Shown in pieces: positions 25,052 through 33,943 of a stretch of 64,000 bases of DNA. The position numbers were made by a program, and so were the translations under genes. Source of the stretch: Brevibacterium sp. 'Marine' (GTDB lineage Bacteria; Actinomycetota; Actinomycetes; Actinomycetales; Brevibacteriaceae); the NCBI RefSeq assembly GCF_012844365.1, contig NZ_CP051626.1, positions 2,604,001-2,668,000 on the forward strand. Reading direction: 5' to 3'. The notes below the pieces were generated by a model that worked only from the letters and a program-made list of their open reading frames with translations, was not told where the DNA came from and did no database searches. Numbering within the stretch: position 1 is the stretch's first letter; every line of letters starts with the position of its first letter.

Positions 25052-27970
25052 TCAGCGGCCGGTGAGCTGCCAGGCGTCCTCTCCTGCGGCTTCGACGACC
25101 TCGAGCCCGGTCTCCGGGTCGACGTCGCCGACGGTGAGGTCGCCGGCATGGCCGACTCCGTTCGCGTATCGGTCGGACGATGCTGAGCTGTACGACGCCG
25201 AGCCGTGGGAGGTGTCCCCGTAGTCGTCGTCGAACTCCTCGTCGTAGTCCCCGGCCGCCGAGGCGTGCCCGGATCCGGACTGGCCGTGGCCCTGGCCCCC
25301 GTCGGTCGGGGCGTCGGCCGCCGCGCCGGACGAATCACCGTCGGGCGGGGTCTCGCCCTTGATGATGGCCAGGGTGCCGGGCAGATCGTCGGGGCGCACG
25401 AGCACATCGCGGGCCTTCGATCCCTCGGACGGTCCGACGATGCCGCGGGACTCCATGAGGTCCATGAGGCGACCGGCCTTGGCGAAGCCGACGCGCAGCT
25501 TGCGCTGGAGCATCGAGGTCGATCCGAACTGCGTGGTCACGACCTGTTCGATCGCCTGGAGCAGCAGTTCGAGGTCGTCTCCGATGTCCTCGTCGATCTG
25601 CTTCTTCGGTGCTTCGACGGCCACGTCTTCGCGGTAGTTCGGGGTCAGCTGGCTCTTGACGTGTTCGACGACCTTCTCGATCTCGGATTCGTTGACCCAG
25701 GCTCCCTGGACGCGCATCGGTTTGGCCGCACCCATCGGCAGGAACAGGGCGTCACCCTGACCGATGAGCTTCTCCGCGCCGGGCTGGTCGAGCACGACTC
25801 GCGAGTCGGCCAGCGATGAGGTTGCGAACGCCAGACGCGAGGGCACATTCGCCTTGATGAGACCGGTGACGACGTCGACGCTGGGTCGCTGCGTGGCGAG
25901 GATCAGGTGGATGCCGGCGGCACGGGCCAGCTGAGTGATGCGCTGGATCGAGGCTTCGACGTCGCGCGGGGCGACCATCATGAGGTCGGCGAGCTCGTCG
26001 ACGACGACCAGCAGGTACGGGTAGGGCTGGAGGACGCGTTCGGACCCGGCGGGCGGCTGGATGCGGCCCTCGCGGACGGCCTTGTTGAACTCCTTGACGT
26101 GCTTGAAGCCGTAGTTCGCGAGGTCGTCGTAGCGGGCGTCCATTTCGCGCACGACCCATTCGAGCGCCTCGGCGGCCTTCTTCGGGTTCGTGATGATCGG
26201 GGTGATCAGGTGCGGGATGCCTTCGTAGATCGTCAGCTCGACGCGCTTGGGGTCGACGAGGATCATGCGGACCTCGTCGGGGGTCGCGCGCATCATGATC
26301 GAGGTGATCATGGAGTTGACGAAGCTCGACTTACCGGCACCGGTGGCACCGGCGACGAGCAGGTGGGGCATCTTCGACAGATCGGCGACGACGAATCCGC
26401 CTTCGACGTCCTTGCCCACGCCCATGACCATGGGGTGGTCGGTCTTGCGGGCGGCTTTCGAACGCAGCACGTCGCCGAGGGCGACGTTCTCGCGGTCGGT
26501 GTTCGGGATCTCGATGCCGATGGCCTTCTTGCCGGGGATCGGCGAGAGGATGCGCACATCTGCGCTGGCCACGGCGTAGGCGATGTTCTTCGACAGGGCC
26601 GTGACCTTCTCGACCTTCGTACCGGCGCCGAGCTCCACCTCGTAGCGGGTGACCGTCGGTCCGCGGGAGAACCCGGTGACCTCGGCGTCGATCTTGAACT
26701 GCTCGAGGACATCGCGCAGGGCTTCGACGACACGGTCGTTGGCCTCGGAGCGTTCCTTGGCGGGAGGTCCGGGCTGGAGGTTGTCGGAGGCGGGCAGGGT
26801 GTAGGTGACATCGCCGGCCAGGGTGAGCTGCTCGACGCGTTCGGGCAGCTGCTCCGTGGGTGGAGGTGCAGGTGCGTTCGTGATCGGCACCGGCGCCGAG
26901 GCGGCAGCGGGCTCGGACTTCTTCGCCTGGTTCGCGGCGTCGTCGTCCATCCCGATGGTCTTCTTCAGCTCGGCCATCTCGCGTTCGGCCTTGGTGGGGC
27001 GGCGCTGGCCGGGCTTGAGCTTCGGCTCCGGGCTGGTCTCGATCCGGGTGGTGTCGGCCTCTTCGTCGCTGACGTCGTCCTCGTGGATGTAGGCCTTGTC
27101 GTAGGCCTTCGTAGCGGTGTCGTCGTCGGCGGCATCCGAGTCGGCATCGGGGATCTCGGTCTTCTTCTTCCGACTGCGGCGCTTGGCGCCCATCACGGGT
27201 TTGAGGTCGGAGGTGCGGCCGTTCTCGGCAACGAGGTCGGACTGTTTGGTCTCGGCCGCCTCGGCGTCGGTGGCGGGTCGGGCACCGCCGGTGAGTCGGT
27301 AGTACAGGTCTGTGAGTCGGCGGGGAATCGCGCGCACCGGGGTTGCGGTGACCACGAGCAGGGAGAACAGCCCGAGGAGGACGAGCAGCGGCACGGCGAC
27401 GTAGACGGTGGTCGCGACGACCAGCGGCGAGGACACGACGAATCCGAGGGCGCCTCCCCCGTTGGCCATGGCTTCGCGGGAGTTCGTGAAGGTCGGGTTG
27501 CCGGCGGCGATATGGGCCAGCCCCGAGGCGGCGAGCAGACCGAAGATCATCCCGATGAGGATGCGGTTGTTGCCGCGGTTGTCGTCGCCGCGCAGGAACA
27601 GGCGGATCGCATAGCAGGTGAAGACCACCGGCAGGGCGAGTGCCACTCGGCCGAAGGTGCCTTCGACGATTCCGCGGACGGCGTCGCTCATCGCGCCGGG
27701 GATGTTCCACCATTCGAAGGCGGCGATGATGATCGAGAGTCCGATGAGGAAGAACGCGGTGCCGTCCCGCTTCGTCGGTGATTGATCGGTCGGTTCGTCG
27801 CTGAGAGTCTTTCGCGCACGGTTTCCGGCCATGTGGGCCACTCCCCTCCATGCACCGGTGACAACGTTTGTCCCGGGTTCTTCGGTCCCCGCTTGACCGG
27901 ACCGACCAGCGTTTTTGCGCGCTGTGCGTTTCCCGGAACCAGAAGCGGGGGAAGTCGTTCTGGTCGCCAT
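25052..27970 (-). CDS. ftsK: FtsK/SpoIIIE-type DNA translocase
   Basis: The 972-aa septal DNA pump has four membrane segments (about 72-92, 108-126, 136-157 and 176-209), a charged linker (~225-410), and the alpha/beta motor with Walker A GATGAGKS (541-548) and ILVDPKRVEL near 571. The gamma winged-helix region GSTSMLQRKLRVGFAKAGRLM would read orienting DNA sequences. The last ~50 residues are a Ser/Asp/Gly-rich tail. ATG 27970 was chosen: TAAGAT (27978-27983) ends 7 nt before it. An in-frame ATG three codons upstream overlaps that hexamer. Confidence 0.96.
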   Translation of the reverse strand: MATRTTSPASGSGKRTARKNAGRSGQAGTEEPGTNVVTGAWRGVAHMAGNRARKTLSDEPTDQSPTKRDGTAFFLIGLSIIIAAFEWWNIPGAMSDAVRGIVEGTFGRVALALPVVFTCYAIRLFLRGDDNRGNNRILIGMIFGLLAASGLAHIAAGNPTFTNSREAMANGGGALGFVVSSPLVVATTVYVAVPLLVLLGLFSLLVVTATPVRAIPRRLTDLYYRLTGGARPATDAEAAETKQSDLVAENGRTSDLKPVMGAKRRSRKKKTEIPDADSDAADDDTATKAYDKAYIHEDDVSDEEADTTRIETSPEPKLKPGQRRPTKAEREMAELKKTIGMDDDAANQAKKSEPAAASAPVPITNAPAPPPTEQLPERVEQLTLAGDVTYTLPASDNLQPGPPAKERSEANDRVVEALRDVLEQFKIDAEVTGFSRGPTVTRYEVELGAGTKVEKVTALSKNIAYAVASADVRILSPIPGKKAIGIEIPNTDRENVALGDVLRSKAARKTDHPMVMGVGKDVEGGFVVADLSKMPHLLVAGATGAGKSSFVNSMITSIMMRATPDEVRMILVDPKRVELTIYEGIPHLITPIITNPKKAAEALEWVVREMDARYDDLANYGFKHVKEFNKAVREGRIQPPAGSERVLQPYPYLLVVVDELADLMMVAPRDVEASIQRITQLARAAGIHLILATQRPSVDVVTGLIKANVPSRLAFATSSLADSRVVLDQPGAEKLIGQGDALFLPMGAAKPMRVQGAWVNESEIEKVVEHVKSQLTPNYREDVAVEAPKKQIDEDIGDDLELLLQAIEQVVTTQFGSTSMLQRKLRVGFAKAGRLMDLMESRGIVGPSEGSKARDVLVRPDDLPGTLAIIKGETPPDGDSSGAAADAPTDGGQGHGQSGSGHASAAGDYDEEFDDDYGDTSHGSASYSSASSDRYANGVGHAGDLTVGDVDPETGLEVVEAAGEDAWQLTGR

Positions 27971-27977
27971 GTCTCTC

Positions 27978-27983
27978 ATCTTA
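27978..27983 (-). promoter_or_regulatory. -10 element of ftsK, leaderless layout
   Basis: TAAGAT on the minus strand sits 7 nt before ATG 27970, with no Shine-Dalgarno sequence between. This predicts a transcript that begins at or within two bases of the start codon. Confidence 0.55.
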
Positions 27984-28183
27984 GGACGATATTGCGCTCC
28001 TGCCCAGCAAATCCGCAGGTTTCGGCGTGCCACCAGGGGCGATGTTCCGCCCCGCGTGTCACCGCCCAAACCCGGCTCCACGCCTGCAAGAGCTCGCTCC
28101 TTCGATGGTTCGATCGTCTCCGCCACCGGCGGGCCGACGTGGCCGAGACGGCTCGCCTAGTGCGATTTCGCGGCCGTGAGCGA

Positions 28184-28264
28184 GTTAAGTGTGCTCAGAT
28201 TGCCCGTTTTCCTAGACATTCTGGCATTCTGAGCACACTTAACTTGCCGTTCGCGGCAGAATCA
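28184..28264. repeat. Palindromic intergenic repeat, copy A
   Basis: Arms 28184-28204 and 28223-28243 are 21 nt long with one mismatch (GTTAAGTGTGCTCAGA core) around an 18-nt loop. They are followed by one 21-bp unit, 28244-28264 (CCGTTCG...AGAATCA), whose last three bases are the stop codon of the methyltransferase gene. The same arrangement recurs at 31190. It may terminate the methyltransferase transcript. It is a small non-coding repeat with no transposase nearby. Confidence 0.85.
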
Positions 28265-29065
28265 GCGTGGCTGATCCAGGTCGACATCCTGCAGATAGTT
28301 CCATTGGGTCTTTCGAGCGATGAAGACGAACTCGCGGCCCGGTCTGTCCGGTGCATCACGGATCTCTTCGACGACGAATCCGGCGTCCTCCAGTGATTTC
28401 GTCAGTTCAGCGCGGTCACGAAACCTCAGGCGGCTCTGCTGTTCGACGCGGCGGCCGTCCCGTTCGAAGACCAACATTCCGAAGAAGTCGACGAACGCGC
28501 CGTGCGCGGCGTCGAATTCCACCCACGACTCGACTGTCCCCTCACCGTCAACCTCGGCCGTCGAATAGGTGTTCACCTTCGTCCATTCCCGCCACGCCTG
28601 CCTCTCGGGGTCGCGTGATTCGAAGACGAGGAGTCCGCCCGGCGACAGTCTCCGGCGGATCGCCGTCAACGTCTCCGGCCAGGCTTCATCTCCGAGCATC
28701 GCCTGCGCCACGTTGGCTGTCATGAAAGCCATGTCGGCCTGCAGCGGAGGCAGGTCCGCTGCGATCCCGTGGACCCACGTCACCTTGCCGGCATGGGGTT
28801 TCGACTGCGCCACGTCCAACGCCAACGCCGAGGGATCGACGCCCACGACCTCCACTCCCCGACCGGCGAGCATCGTGGCGAACGTGCCCGTTCCGCATCC
28901 CACATCCACCACCGAGGCGGCCCCGAACTCCTCGACCATCGCCGCGTAGACGTCGAGGTCGTCCCGTTCGGGCCCTTCGAAGATGTCATAGACGGCCGCA
29001 CAGCGCGCGTCGACATAGCTGTCCCCGGCGTCATCAGCGGGATTCCGAGCGCCGTCAGCGGGCAT
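28262..29065 (-). CDS. SAM-dependent methyltransferase (accessory cassette)
   Basis: The 267-aa protein has SAM motif I SVVDVGCGTGTFATMLAG near residue 52 and VVGVDPSALAL (motif II). Its FMTANVAQAMLGDEAW region is shared with the methyltransferase at 48260. The C-terminus is a beta-rich domain (residues ~160-250), giving a small-molecule methyltransferase type. It overlaps the regulator gene by 11 nt and follows it in the same direction, so the regulator probably controls it. The substrate is unknown; linkage to a drug-type MFS exporter hints at modification or resistance, which is inference only. Confidence 0.8.
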   Translation of the reverse strand: MPADGARNPADDAGDSYVDARCAAVYDIFEGPERDDLDVYAAMVEEFGAASVVDVGCGTGTFATMLAGRGVEVVGVDPSALALDVAQSKPHAGKVTWVHGIAADLPPLQADMAFMTANVAQAMLGDEAWPETLTAIRRRLSPGGLLVFESRDPERQAWREWTKVNTYSTAEVDGEGTVESWVEFDAAHGAFVDFFGMLVFERDGRRVEQQSRLRFRDRAELTKSLEDAGFVVEEIRDAPDRPGREFVFIARKTQWNYLQDVDLDQPR

Positions 29066-29639
29066 GCGGATCACTCGGATGCATGGCGATGAACAGACCC
29101 CACTGAGTGGCGCCGTCCTTCTTGCGCCGACTGCGGAACTCTTCGAACAGCTCATCGATCCGCGACCGGAATTCCTCAACCTCATCCTCGGTGAGCATCG
29201 CGGCCATCCGCCCCATCGTCCGCTCCTCATACGGTGCGGCGGTGAATTCGGCGGTGAAGGCCTCGAGCATTTCGGTCGTCATATCGCCGGTGTTGAGGAA
29301 CCAGCTTTTGCCCGTGGCGAGGTACGGGATCTCCCTGGACCCGCGCTTGCCCCGCCGCGCCTCCTGCGCTTCGAGGAAGCCGGTGTCGGCGAGCATCCGC
29401 ACGTGGTGGAGCGAGGTCGCGGGATTGAGGCCGGTCGCCTCGGCGATCTCACGATTGCTCAGGGCTTCGTCCAGGCACAGCCGCAGGATTCGGATGCGAA
29501 TACTCGAGGCCAGCGTTTTGGCCTCGGCCTCGGTGGCGTCCCGGCGCTCGACTGCTCGGGCGAGGGAGGCCGCGGCGGGTGTCTGCCCTGTCGAACTCGG
29601 GTCGGGCGATTGCCCGGCCGCAGGAGTGTCATCGTTCAT
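29055..29639 (-). CDS. ArsR-type winged-helix transcriptional regulator
   Basis: The 194-aa product has a winged HTH at residues ~35-105: IRIRILRLCLDEALSNREIAEATGLNPATSLHHVRML with the wing EARRGKRGSREIPYLAT. The C-terminal helical region LTEDEVEEFRSRIDELFEEFRSRRKKDG is probably for dimerisation. It is divergent from the MFS exporter and overlaps the methyltransferase. Its own promoter (TTGACT, 16 nt, TAGCGT, then 6 nt to ATG) overlaps a large palindrome of TCAATCA boxes, which predicts autorepression. Confidence 0.85.
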   Translation of the reverse strand: MNDDTPAAGQSPDPSSTGQTPAAASLARAVERRDATEAEAKTLASSIRIRILRLCLDEALSNREIAEATGLNPATSLHHVRMLADTGFLEAQEARRGKRGSREIPYLATGKSWFLNTGDMTTEMLEAFTAEFTAAPYEERTMGRMAAMLTEDEVEEFRSRIDELFEEFRSRRKKDGATQWGLFIAMHPSDPHAR

Positions 29640-29645
29640 GCCTCA

Positions 29646-29760
29646 ACGCTAGCGAGTGATCGGGAGAAGTCAATCAATCCCCTAAAGTGATTGACTTTTC
29701 CCAATCGATCATGGAGCATTACTGATTGGCAACCCTCAATCACTGACGCTCAATCATTGA
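29646..29760. promoter_or_regulatory. Divergent promoter region with TCAATCA operator boxes
   Basis: On the minus strand, TTGACT (29668-29673) and TAGCGT (29646-29651) are 16 bp apart, and the ATG of the regulator follows 6 nt later. A perfect 10-bp inverted repeat, AAGTCAATCA (29667-29676) and TGATTGACTT (29688-29697), covers the -35. Further TCAATCA boxes lie at 29736-29742 and 29750-29756, the latter within the palindrome TCAATCATTGA. The boxes flank the promoters of both the regulator and the exporter. Binding by the ArsR-type protein is inferred. Confidence 0.65.
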
Positions 29761-29789
29761 TCCTCCGCCCGCCGTCTCGAGGAAGAGCC

Positions 29790-31127
29790 ATGGCCACATC
29801 CGACCAACCGCCGTCGAGCGAACCACAACAGCAGCACGGTCCCGCTTCATCGCAGCGGCCGAAACACGTCTCGCTGTGGAGACACCGCGATTTCATGAAG
29901 CTGTGGGCAGGCGACACGGTCTCTGTGTTCGGATCCGAGCTCGTCCTCTTTGCCCTGCCCCTCATCGCCGTGCAGATCCTCCACGCCGACGCCTTCGAAA
30001 TGGGAGTGCTCGCAGCCCTGGAAACTGCGGCGTTCCTGCTCATCAGCCTGCCCGCCGGGGCCTGGGTCGACCGTCTGCCGAAGAGACTGGTCATCGTCTC
30101 CGGCGACATCATCCGCGCCGCCATCCTTCTGACCATCCCGGTGACCTGGATGGTCGGCGCCCTGAGCATGGTCCAGCTCTACCTCGTCGCGGCCGGAGTC
30201 GGAATCGTCAGTGTCTTCTTCGACATCGCCAATCAGTCCTATCTGCCCGAGCTCGTCGACAGCGAGGCAATCTCCGACGGCAACGGCAAGCTCCAAGCCA
30301 GCCAGGAGACTGCCGGAGTCGCAGGCCCTACGCTTGCCTCCGGACTGGTCACCGCGATCGGGGCCCCGCTCACCGTGGGACTGACGAGCATCTGCATGGG
30401 ACTCTCCAGCATCCTCGTCGGGCTCATCCGACACCGCGAAACCCCACGGCCGGCCGAGGTGCGGGCCGGACTCGTCGCCGAGATCCGCGAGGGACTCGGT
30501 TTCGTCATCGGCCACCCGCTGCTGCGCCGGATCACCGCGTGCACAGGTCTGACGAACTTCGCGTCGTCGGGCATCTTCGCTCTCTTCGTGCTGTACGCCC
30601 TCACCACGCTGGGACTCCACCAGGTCGAGCTCGGCATCATCATGTCCGTCGCCTCGGCCGGCGGCATCCTCGGTGCGCTCTCTGCCGCATGGGTGCAGAA
30701 GATCCTCGGCGAAGGAACGAGCATCGCCCTGTCCGCGCTGATCGGCGGCCTCTGCTTCCTCGGTGTCCCGCTCGCGACCGTTCTGCCCGCACTGCCGACC
30801 CTGCTGATCAGCTGGTTCCTTGTGACCTGGGCGGTCGTTGTTTACAACATTGCGCAGGTGAGCTTCCGCCAGCGTCTGTGCCCGAAGCCGCTGCTGGGCC
30901 GGATGAACGCTTCCATCCGCTTCCTCGTGTGGGGGCCGATGCCGCTCGGCGCTTTCCTCGCAGGCATCCTCGGCGACTGGCTCGGGGTGACGACGACGAT
31001 GTGGATTTTGGCGGCCTGTGCGCTGCTCGGCTCACTTCCGGTGCTCGCCTCCCGCCTGCTGCGGATGCGCGAACTTCCCCGCGAACTCGATCTGCTCAAC
31101 AGCGACGAAACAACCGCACGACAGTGA
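29790..31127 (+). CDS. Major facilitator superfamily exporter (EntS/MFS_3 type)
   Basis: The 445-aa, 12-segment transporter opens with a soluble Gln/Ser/Pro stretch of about 30 residues, then HRDFMKLWAGDTVSVFGSELV. The loop 2-3 motif is GAWVDRLPKRLVIV, and SYLPELVDSEAISDGNGKLQASQ is the marker of the MFS_3 group (EntS, macrolide and siderophore exporters). ATG 29790 has GAGGAAG 4 nt upstream. Divergent from the ArsR-type regulator, it is probably de-repressed by its own substrate. The substrate is unknown. Confidence 0.87.
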   Translation: MATSDQPPSSEPQQQHGPASSQRPKHVSLWRHRDFMKLWAGDTVSVFGSELVLFALPLIAVQILHADAFEMGVLAALETAAFLLISLPAGAWVDRLPKRLVIVSGDIIRAAILLTIPVTWMVGALSMVQLYLVAAGVGIVSVFFDIANQSYLPELVDSEAISDGNGKLQASQETAGVAGPTLASGLVTAIGAPLTVGLTSICMGLSSILVGLIRHRETPRPAEVRAGLVAEIREGLGFVIGHPLLRRITACTGLTNFASSGIFALFVLYALTTLGLHQVELGIIMSVASAGGILGALSAAWVQKILGEGTSIALSALIGGLCFLGVPLATVLPALPTLLISWFLVTWAVVVYNIAQVSFRQRLCPKPLLGRMNASIRFLVWGPMPLGAFLAGILGDWLGVTTTMWILAACALLGSLPVLASRLLRMRELPRELDLLNSDETTARQ

Positions 31128-31189
31128 GAAGAGGCACGTCTGACGGGGTCGAATCTCCCTGAGAGCGAAACGCTCCTGGCGTTGAGCGA

Positions 31190-31312
31190 GATAAGTGGGC
31201 TCAGATTGCCCGTTTTCGGCGCATTTTTGGCAATCTGCGCACACTTAACTTGCCGTTCGGCGAAGAATCAAGCCGTTCGGGGGAAGAATCAGTCCGTTCG
31301 CGGCAGAAGCAC
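31190..31312. repeat. Palindromic intergenic repeat, copy B, with three 21-bp units
   Basis: Arms 31190-31210 and 31229-31249 (three mismatches) enclose an 18-nt loop, as in copy A. Three tandem 21-bp units follow (31250-31270, 31271-31291, 31292-31312) sharing CCGTTCG and AGAA-CA, against one unit in copy A. It lies between two convergent genes (exporter stop 31127; response regulator stop 31372), where it could act as a bidirectional terminator. Confidence 0.85.
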
Positions 31313-31371
31313 TCCGGCCAGGCAGCGCCGAAGCCGCTGATCGAGAGTGACCGAGACGAGCCCGCCCCACC

Positions 31372-32031
31372 TCAGCGGGTCGAGTAGAGGTGCTCGGGCC
31401 GACCCGTCGACCCGTACTGCAGGGACACCGTGATCGTGCGGGCTTCGGCAAGCTTCGCCAGATGCCGCTGCGCGGTCGCCCGGGAGGCACCGACCGCCTC
31501 GGCGACCTCGAGTGCCGTCATCGGACCGCTCGCCTCCTCGAGTGCGGCGAGGATCCGCGTCGTCGTCGACGATCCCGCCGGGCTCGCCCCGGTTCCGCCG
31601 ACGGCCGCAGCATCATGGAGGTTGCGAAGCTGCCGCTCGAGGTCGGCCTGACCGACCTTCTCCCGCTCCCAATAGCGGAGGAACCTCGCGTACCGGCGCA
31701 GGAAGTTCTGCAGCACCTCGGCCGCGAAGGGCTTGACGATGTACGTCATCGCTCCCGCCCGCAGCGACGAGCGGACCACCTGCGGATCCGTGACCGCCGA
31801 GAGCACGATCGCATCGATATCGGTCTCGCGGATGAGGTCGACACCGGTACCCTCGGGCAGCACATAGTCGACGAGAAGCAGGTCGACGTCATGCTCGGCG
31901 ATGATCTCGCGCGCTGTCTTCAGGTCGCGGACGGGTTCGAGCGCCGTGAAGCCGGGCACCTCGTCCACATAGCGGGCATGGATCTGCCCGACGAAGAAGT
32001 CGTCATCGAGCACGAGAACGTTGACCATCAT
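31372..32031 (-). CDS. CitB/DctR-type response regulator
   Basis: The 219-aa product has a receiver domain (LVLDDDFFVG acidic pocket, phospho-acceptor Asp55 in LLLVDYVLPEG, and Lys in YIVKPF), then a linker and a C-terminal HTH (GPMTALEVAEAVGASRATAQRHLAKLAEA). This layout is that of CitB/DpiA/DctR regulators of di- and tricarboxylate uptake. The ATG overlaps the kinase stop by 4 nt. A second ATG follows at once, so the start may be one codon later. Likely target: the citrate transporter gene at 33944. Confidence 0.9.
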   Translation of the reverse strand: MMVNVLVLDDDFFVGQIHARYVDEVPGFTALEPVRDLKTAREIIAEHDVDLLLVDYVLPEGTGVDLIRETDIDAIVLSAVTDPQVVRSSLRAGAMTYIVKPFAAEVLQNFLRRYARFLRYWEREKVGQADLERQLRNLHDAAAVGGTGASPAGSSTTTRILAALEEASGPMTALEVAEAVGASRATAQRHLAKLAEARTITVSLQYGSTGRPEHLYSTR

Positions 32032-33800
32032 CTCTCCTCATCAGTTGGGAAATCATCGTCGGCGGCCGTCACATCGCCCGCGTCGCCGACGTCGGCTGGG
32101 TCGTCGAGCGCATCGGGCAGGCGTACGCCGAAGCTCGCCCCTCCGAGGCCCGGATCGTGTCCGTCGATGAGCCACACCTCTCCCCCGCCCTTCTGCGCGA
32201 CCCGGCGGCAGAGCGCAAGTCCGATGCCGAGCCCGTGACCGTCCCCGGTGCCGGTTCCCGTGGTCAGTCCGATCCCGAAGTCCGGCGCCGAGGCGGCCGG
32301 CGAGGTCGTGAAACCCTCGTCGAAGATCCGTCCCGCAACCTCGTCGTCGATCCCGTCGCCGGTGTCCGTGACGACCGCGTGGAGTTCCGTCCCGGAGCTG
32401 AGCACCTCCACTTCGACCCGGCCCCCGTCCCCGGCGTATCGCTGCCCCGCCACGGCCGCGCGCACGGCGTTGTCGATGAGGTTGCCGAGGATGAGCGTGA
32501 CCGCTTCCGGGTCGCGGACCGCGCCCACGGCAAGGGAGTCCGGTGTCACGGCCAGGGTCACTCCCGCCTCCGCGGCGGTCGTCCCCTTCGCTTCGAGGAC
32601 GGCCCGCAGGTACGGGTCGGAGATGAGGTCGATGTCCTCGACGGGGGTCGTGATCGGTCCGGTGCCCAAAAGGGAGGACAGATAGGTGTGGGCCTCATCG
32701 GTCGCGCCCGTGTCGACGAGGCCGAGCACGGTGTGCAGCCGGTTGGCGAACTCGTGACGCTGAGTGCGCAGGGCCCGGGCCATGGCGGTGACGGATTCGA
32801 GCTGGCGCGCCATCGTCAGCATCTGGGTCTCGTCGCGGACGGTCACGACCCCGCCGACGGAGACCCCGTCGCGCTGGACCCTCACGGCTGTGGCCAGCAG
32901 GATCCGGTCGCCGATCGTGATCCGCCGCCGCAGCGCCCCGTCCGCCGGGGCTTCGGCCATGAGCGCGGTGATCTCGTCGGGGACGTCGATCGCCTCGGCC
33001 GCAATGTTCTCCCTCACCGAGGCGGCGCCGAGCAGCTCCTTCGCATTCGAATTGCTCAGGGTGAGTTTCCCGTTCGTGTCGAATCCGAGCACTCCGTCGT
33101 CGAGGCCGTGGAGCACGGCTCCTTGGTCGCGGGCCATCTCGGCGAGCTCTTCGGGTCCGACGCCGAGCGTCTCCCTGCGCAGCCGGCGTCCGAGCATGAC
33201 CGACACGACTCCGCCGAGCGCCAAAGCGAGCACGGCGACAGTGCCGAGCAGAATGAGTTCGCGGCGGACATCGGCATCGAGCACGGAGGCGAAGATGCCC
33301 ACCGAGACCTCACCGACGACAGTTTCTCCGTCCTCGGTCGAATAGATCGGGACCTTCGCCCGCACCGTCTCGCCCAGAGTTCCGGATTCGTGGGAGACGT
33401 TCTCGCGCCCGGCCAGCGCCTCATCCGGCGACGTCGAGACCTTGTGCCCGATCTTCGACCTGTCGGGGTGGGTGAGTCGGATGCCGCGATCGTCGGTGAT
33501 GACGGCAAAGCTGATCCCCGAGCGGTCGCGCAGATCGCCGGTGATCGCCAACATCGATTCCACGATCTGCTCATCGGGCTCATCGGCGTGTTCGGCCGAG
33601 GCCTGCGTGGCGGCGGCTCGGACGTCCGGATCGATCGCCAGCGTGCGGGCAGTGGCCAGCGCCTTCGTCTCGGTCACCTCGGTGACGGTGCGCGCCCCCA
33701 TCCACGCGAACACCCCGGTGACCAGGGCGAGGATCACGATGACGAGCGCGAGCTGAGAGATCAGCACACGTCGGGAGAACGAACGGTGGGGCCGGGACAC
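32028..33800 (-). CDS. CitA/DctS-type sensor histidine kinase
   Basis: The 590-aa membrane kinase has segment 1 at ~12-35, an extracytoplasmic PAS-like (PDC) sensor at ~36-180 (ISFAVITDDRGIRLTHPDRSKIGHK, the carboxylate-sensor signature), segment 2 at ~182-205, a cytoplasmic PAS (~225-330), the phospho-acceptor His349 in LRTQRHEFANRLH, and an ATPase domain with NLIDNAVRAA and GHGLGIGLALC. GTG 33800 is preferred to an upstream TTG: TACGCT (33807-33812) lies 6 nt before it. It is paired with the response regulator and divergent from the citrate transporter. Confidence 0.9.
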   Translation of the reverse strand: MSRPHRSFSRRVLISQLALVIVILALVTGVFAWMGARTVTEVTETKALATARTLAIDPDVRAAATQASAEHADEPDEQIVESMLAITGDLRDRSGISFAVITDDRGIRLTHPDRSKIGHKVSTSPDEALAGRENVSHESGTLGETVRAKVPIYSTEDGETVVGEVSVGIFASVLDADVRRELILLGTVAVLALALGGVVSVMLGRRLRRETLGVGPEELAEMARDQGAVLHGLDDGVLGFDTNGKLTLSNSNAKELLGAASVRENIAAEAIDVPDEITALMAEAPADGALRRRITIGDRILLATAVRVQRDGVSVGGVVTVRDETQMLTMARQLESVTAMARALRTQRHEFANRLHTVLGLVDTGATDEAHTYLSSLLGTGPITTPVEDIDLISDPYLRAVLEAKGTTAAEAGVTLAVTPDSLAVGAVRDPEAVTLILGNLIDNAVRAAVAGQRYAGDGGRVEVEVLSSGTELHAVVTDTGDGIDDEVAGRIFDEGFTTSPAASAPDFGIGLTTGTGTGDGHGLGIGLALCRRVAQKGGGEVWLIDGHDPGLGGASFGVRLPDALDDPADVGDAGDVTAADDDFPTDEER

Positions 33801-33943
33801 GCGTTCAGCGTAGCCGCGTTTGAGCGAAATGCGCAAAAGGCGGTCAACGATCTAAACGCCATCAGTGCACACAAGCGCGCGCGGCCCGTGATCTGGGCCC
33901 TACGGTGTTTCGAGCCTCACATTCGCCTTCGAAGGAGAAGCTC

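Noticed and set aside
25907..27781. A 624-codon open frame opposite ftsK
   Set aside because: Antisense shadow of the ftsK motor and linker; the product is Gly/Val/Asp-rich with no recognisable domain.
28184..31312. Insertion sequence or composite transposon
   Set aside because: No transposase gene, no target-site duplication visible; the repeats are short palindromes at gene ends, so only a repeat-bracketed cassette can be claimed.
33801..33836. TTG start 12 codons upstream for the sensor kinase
   Set aside because: It lacks a ribosome site and would include the probable -10 element; GTG 33800 is better.
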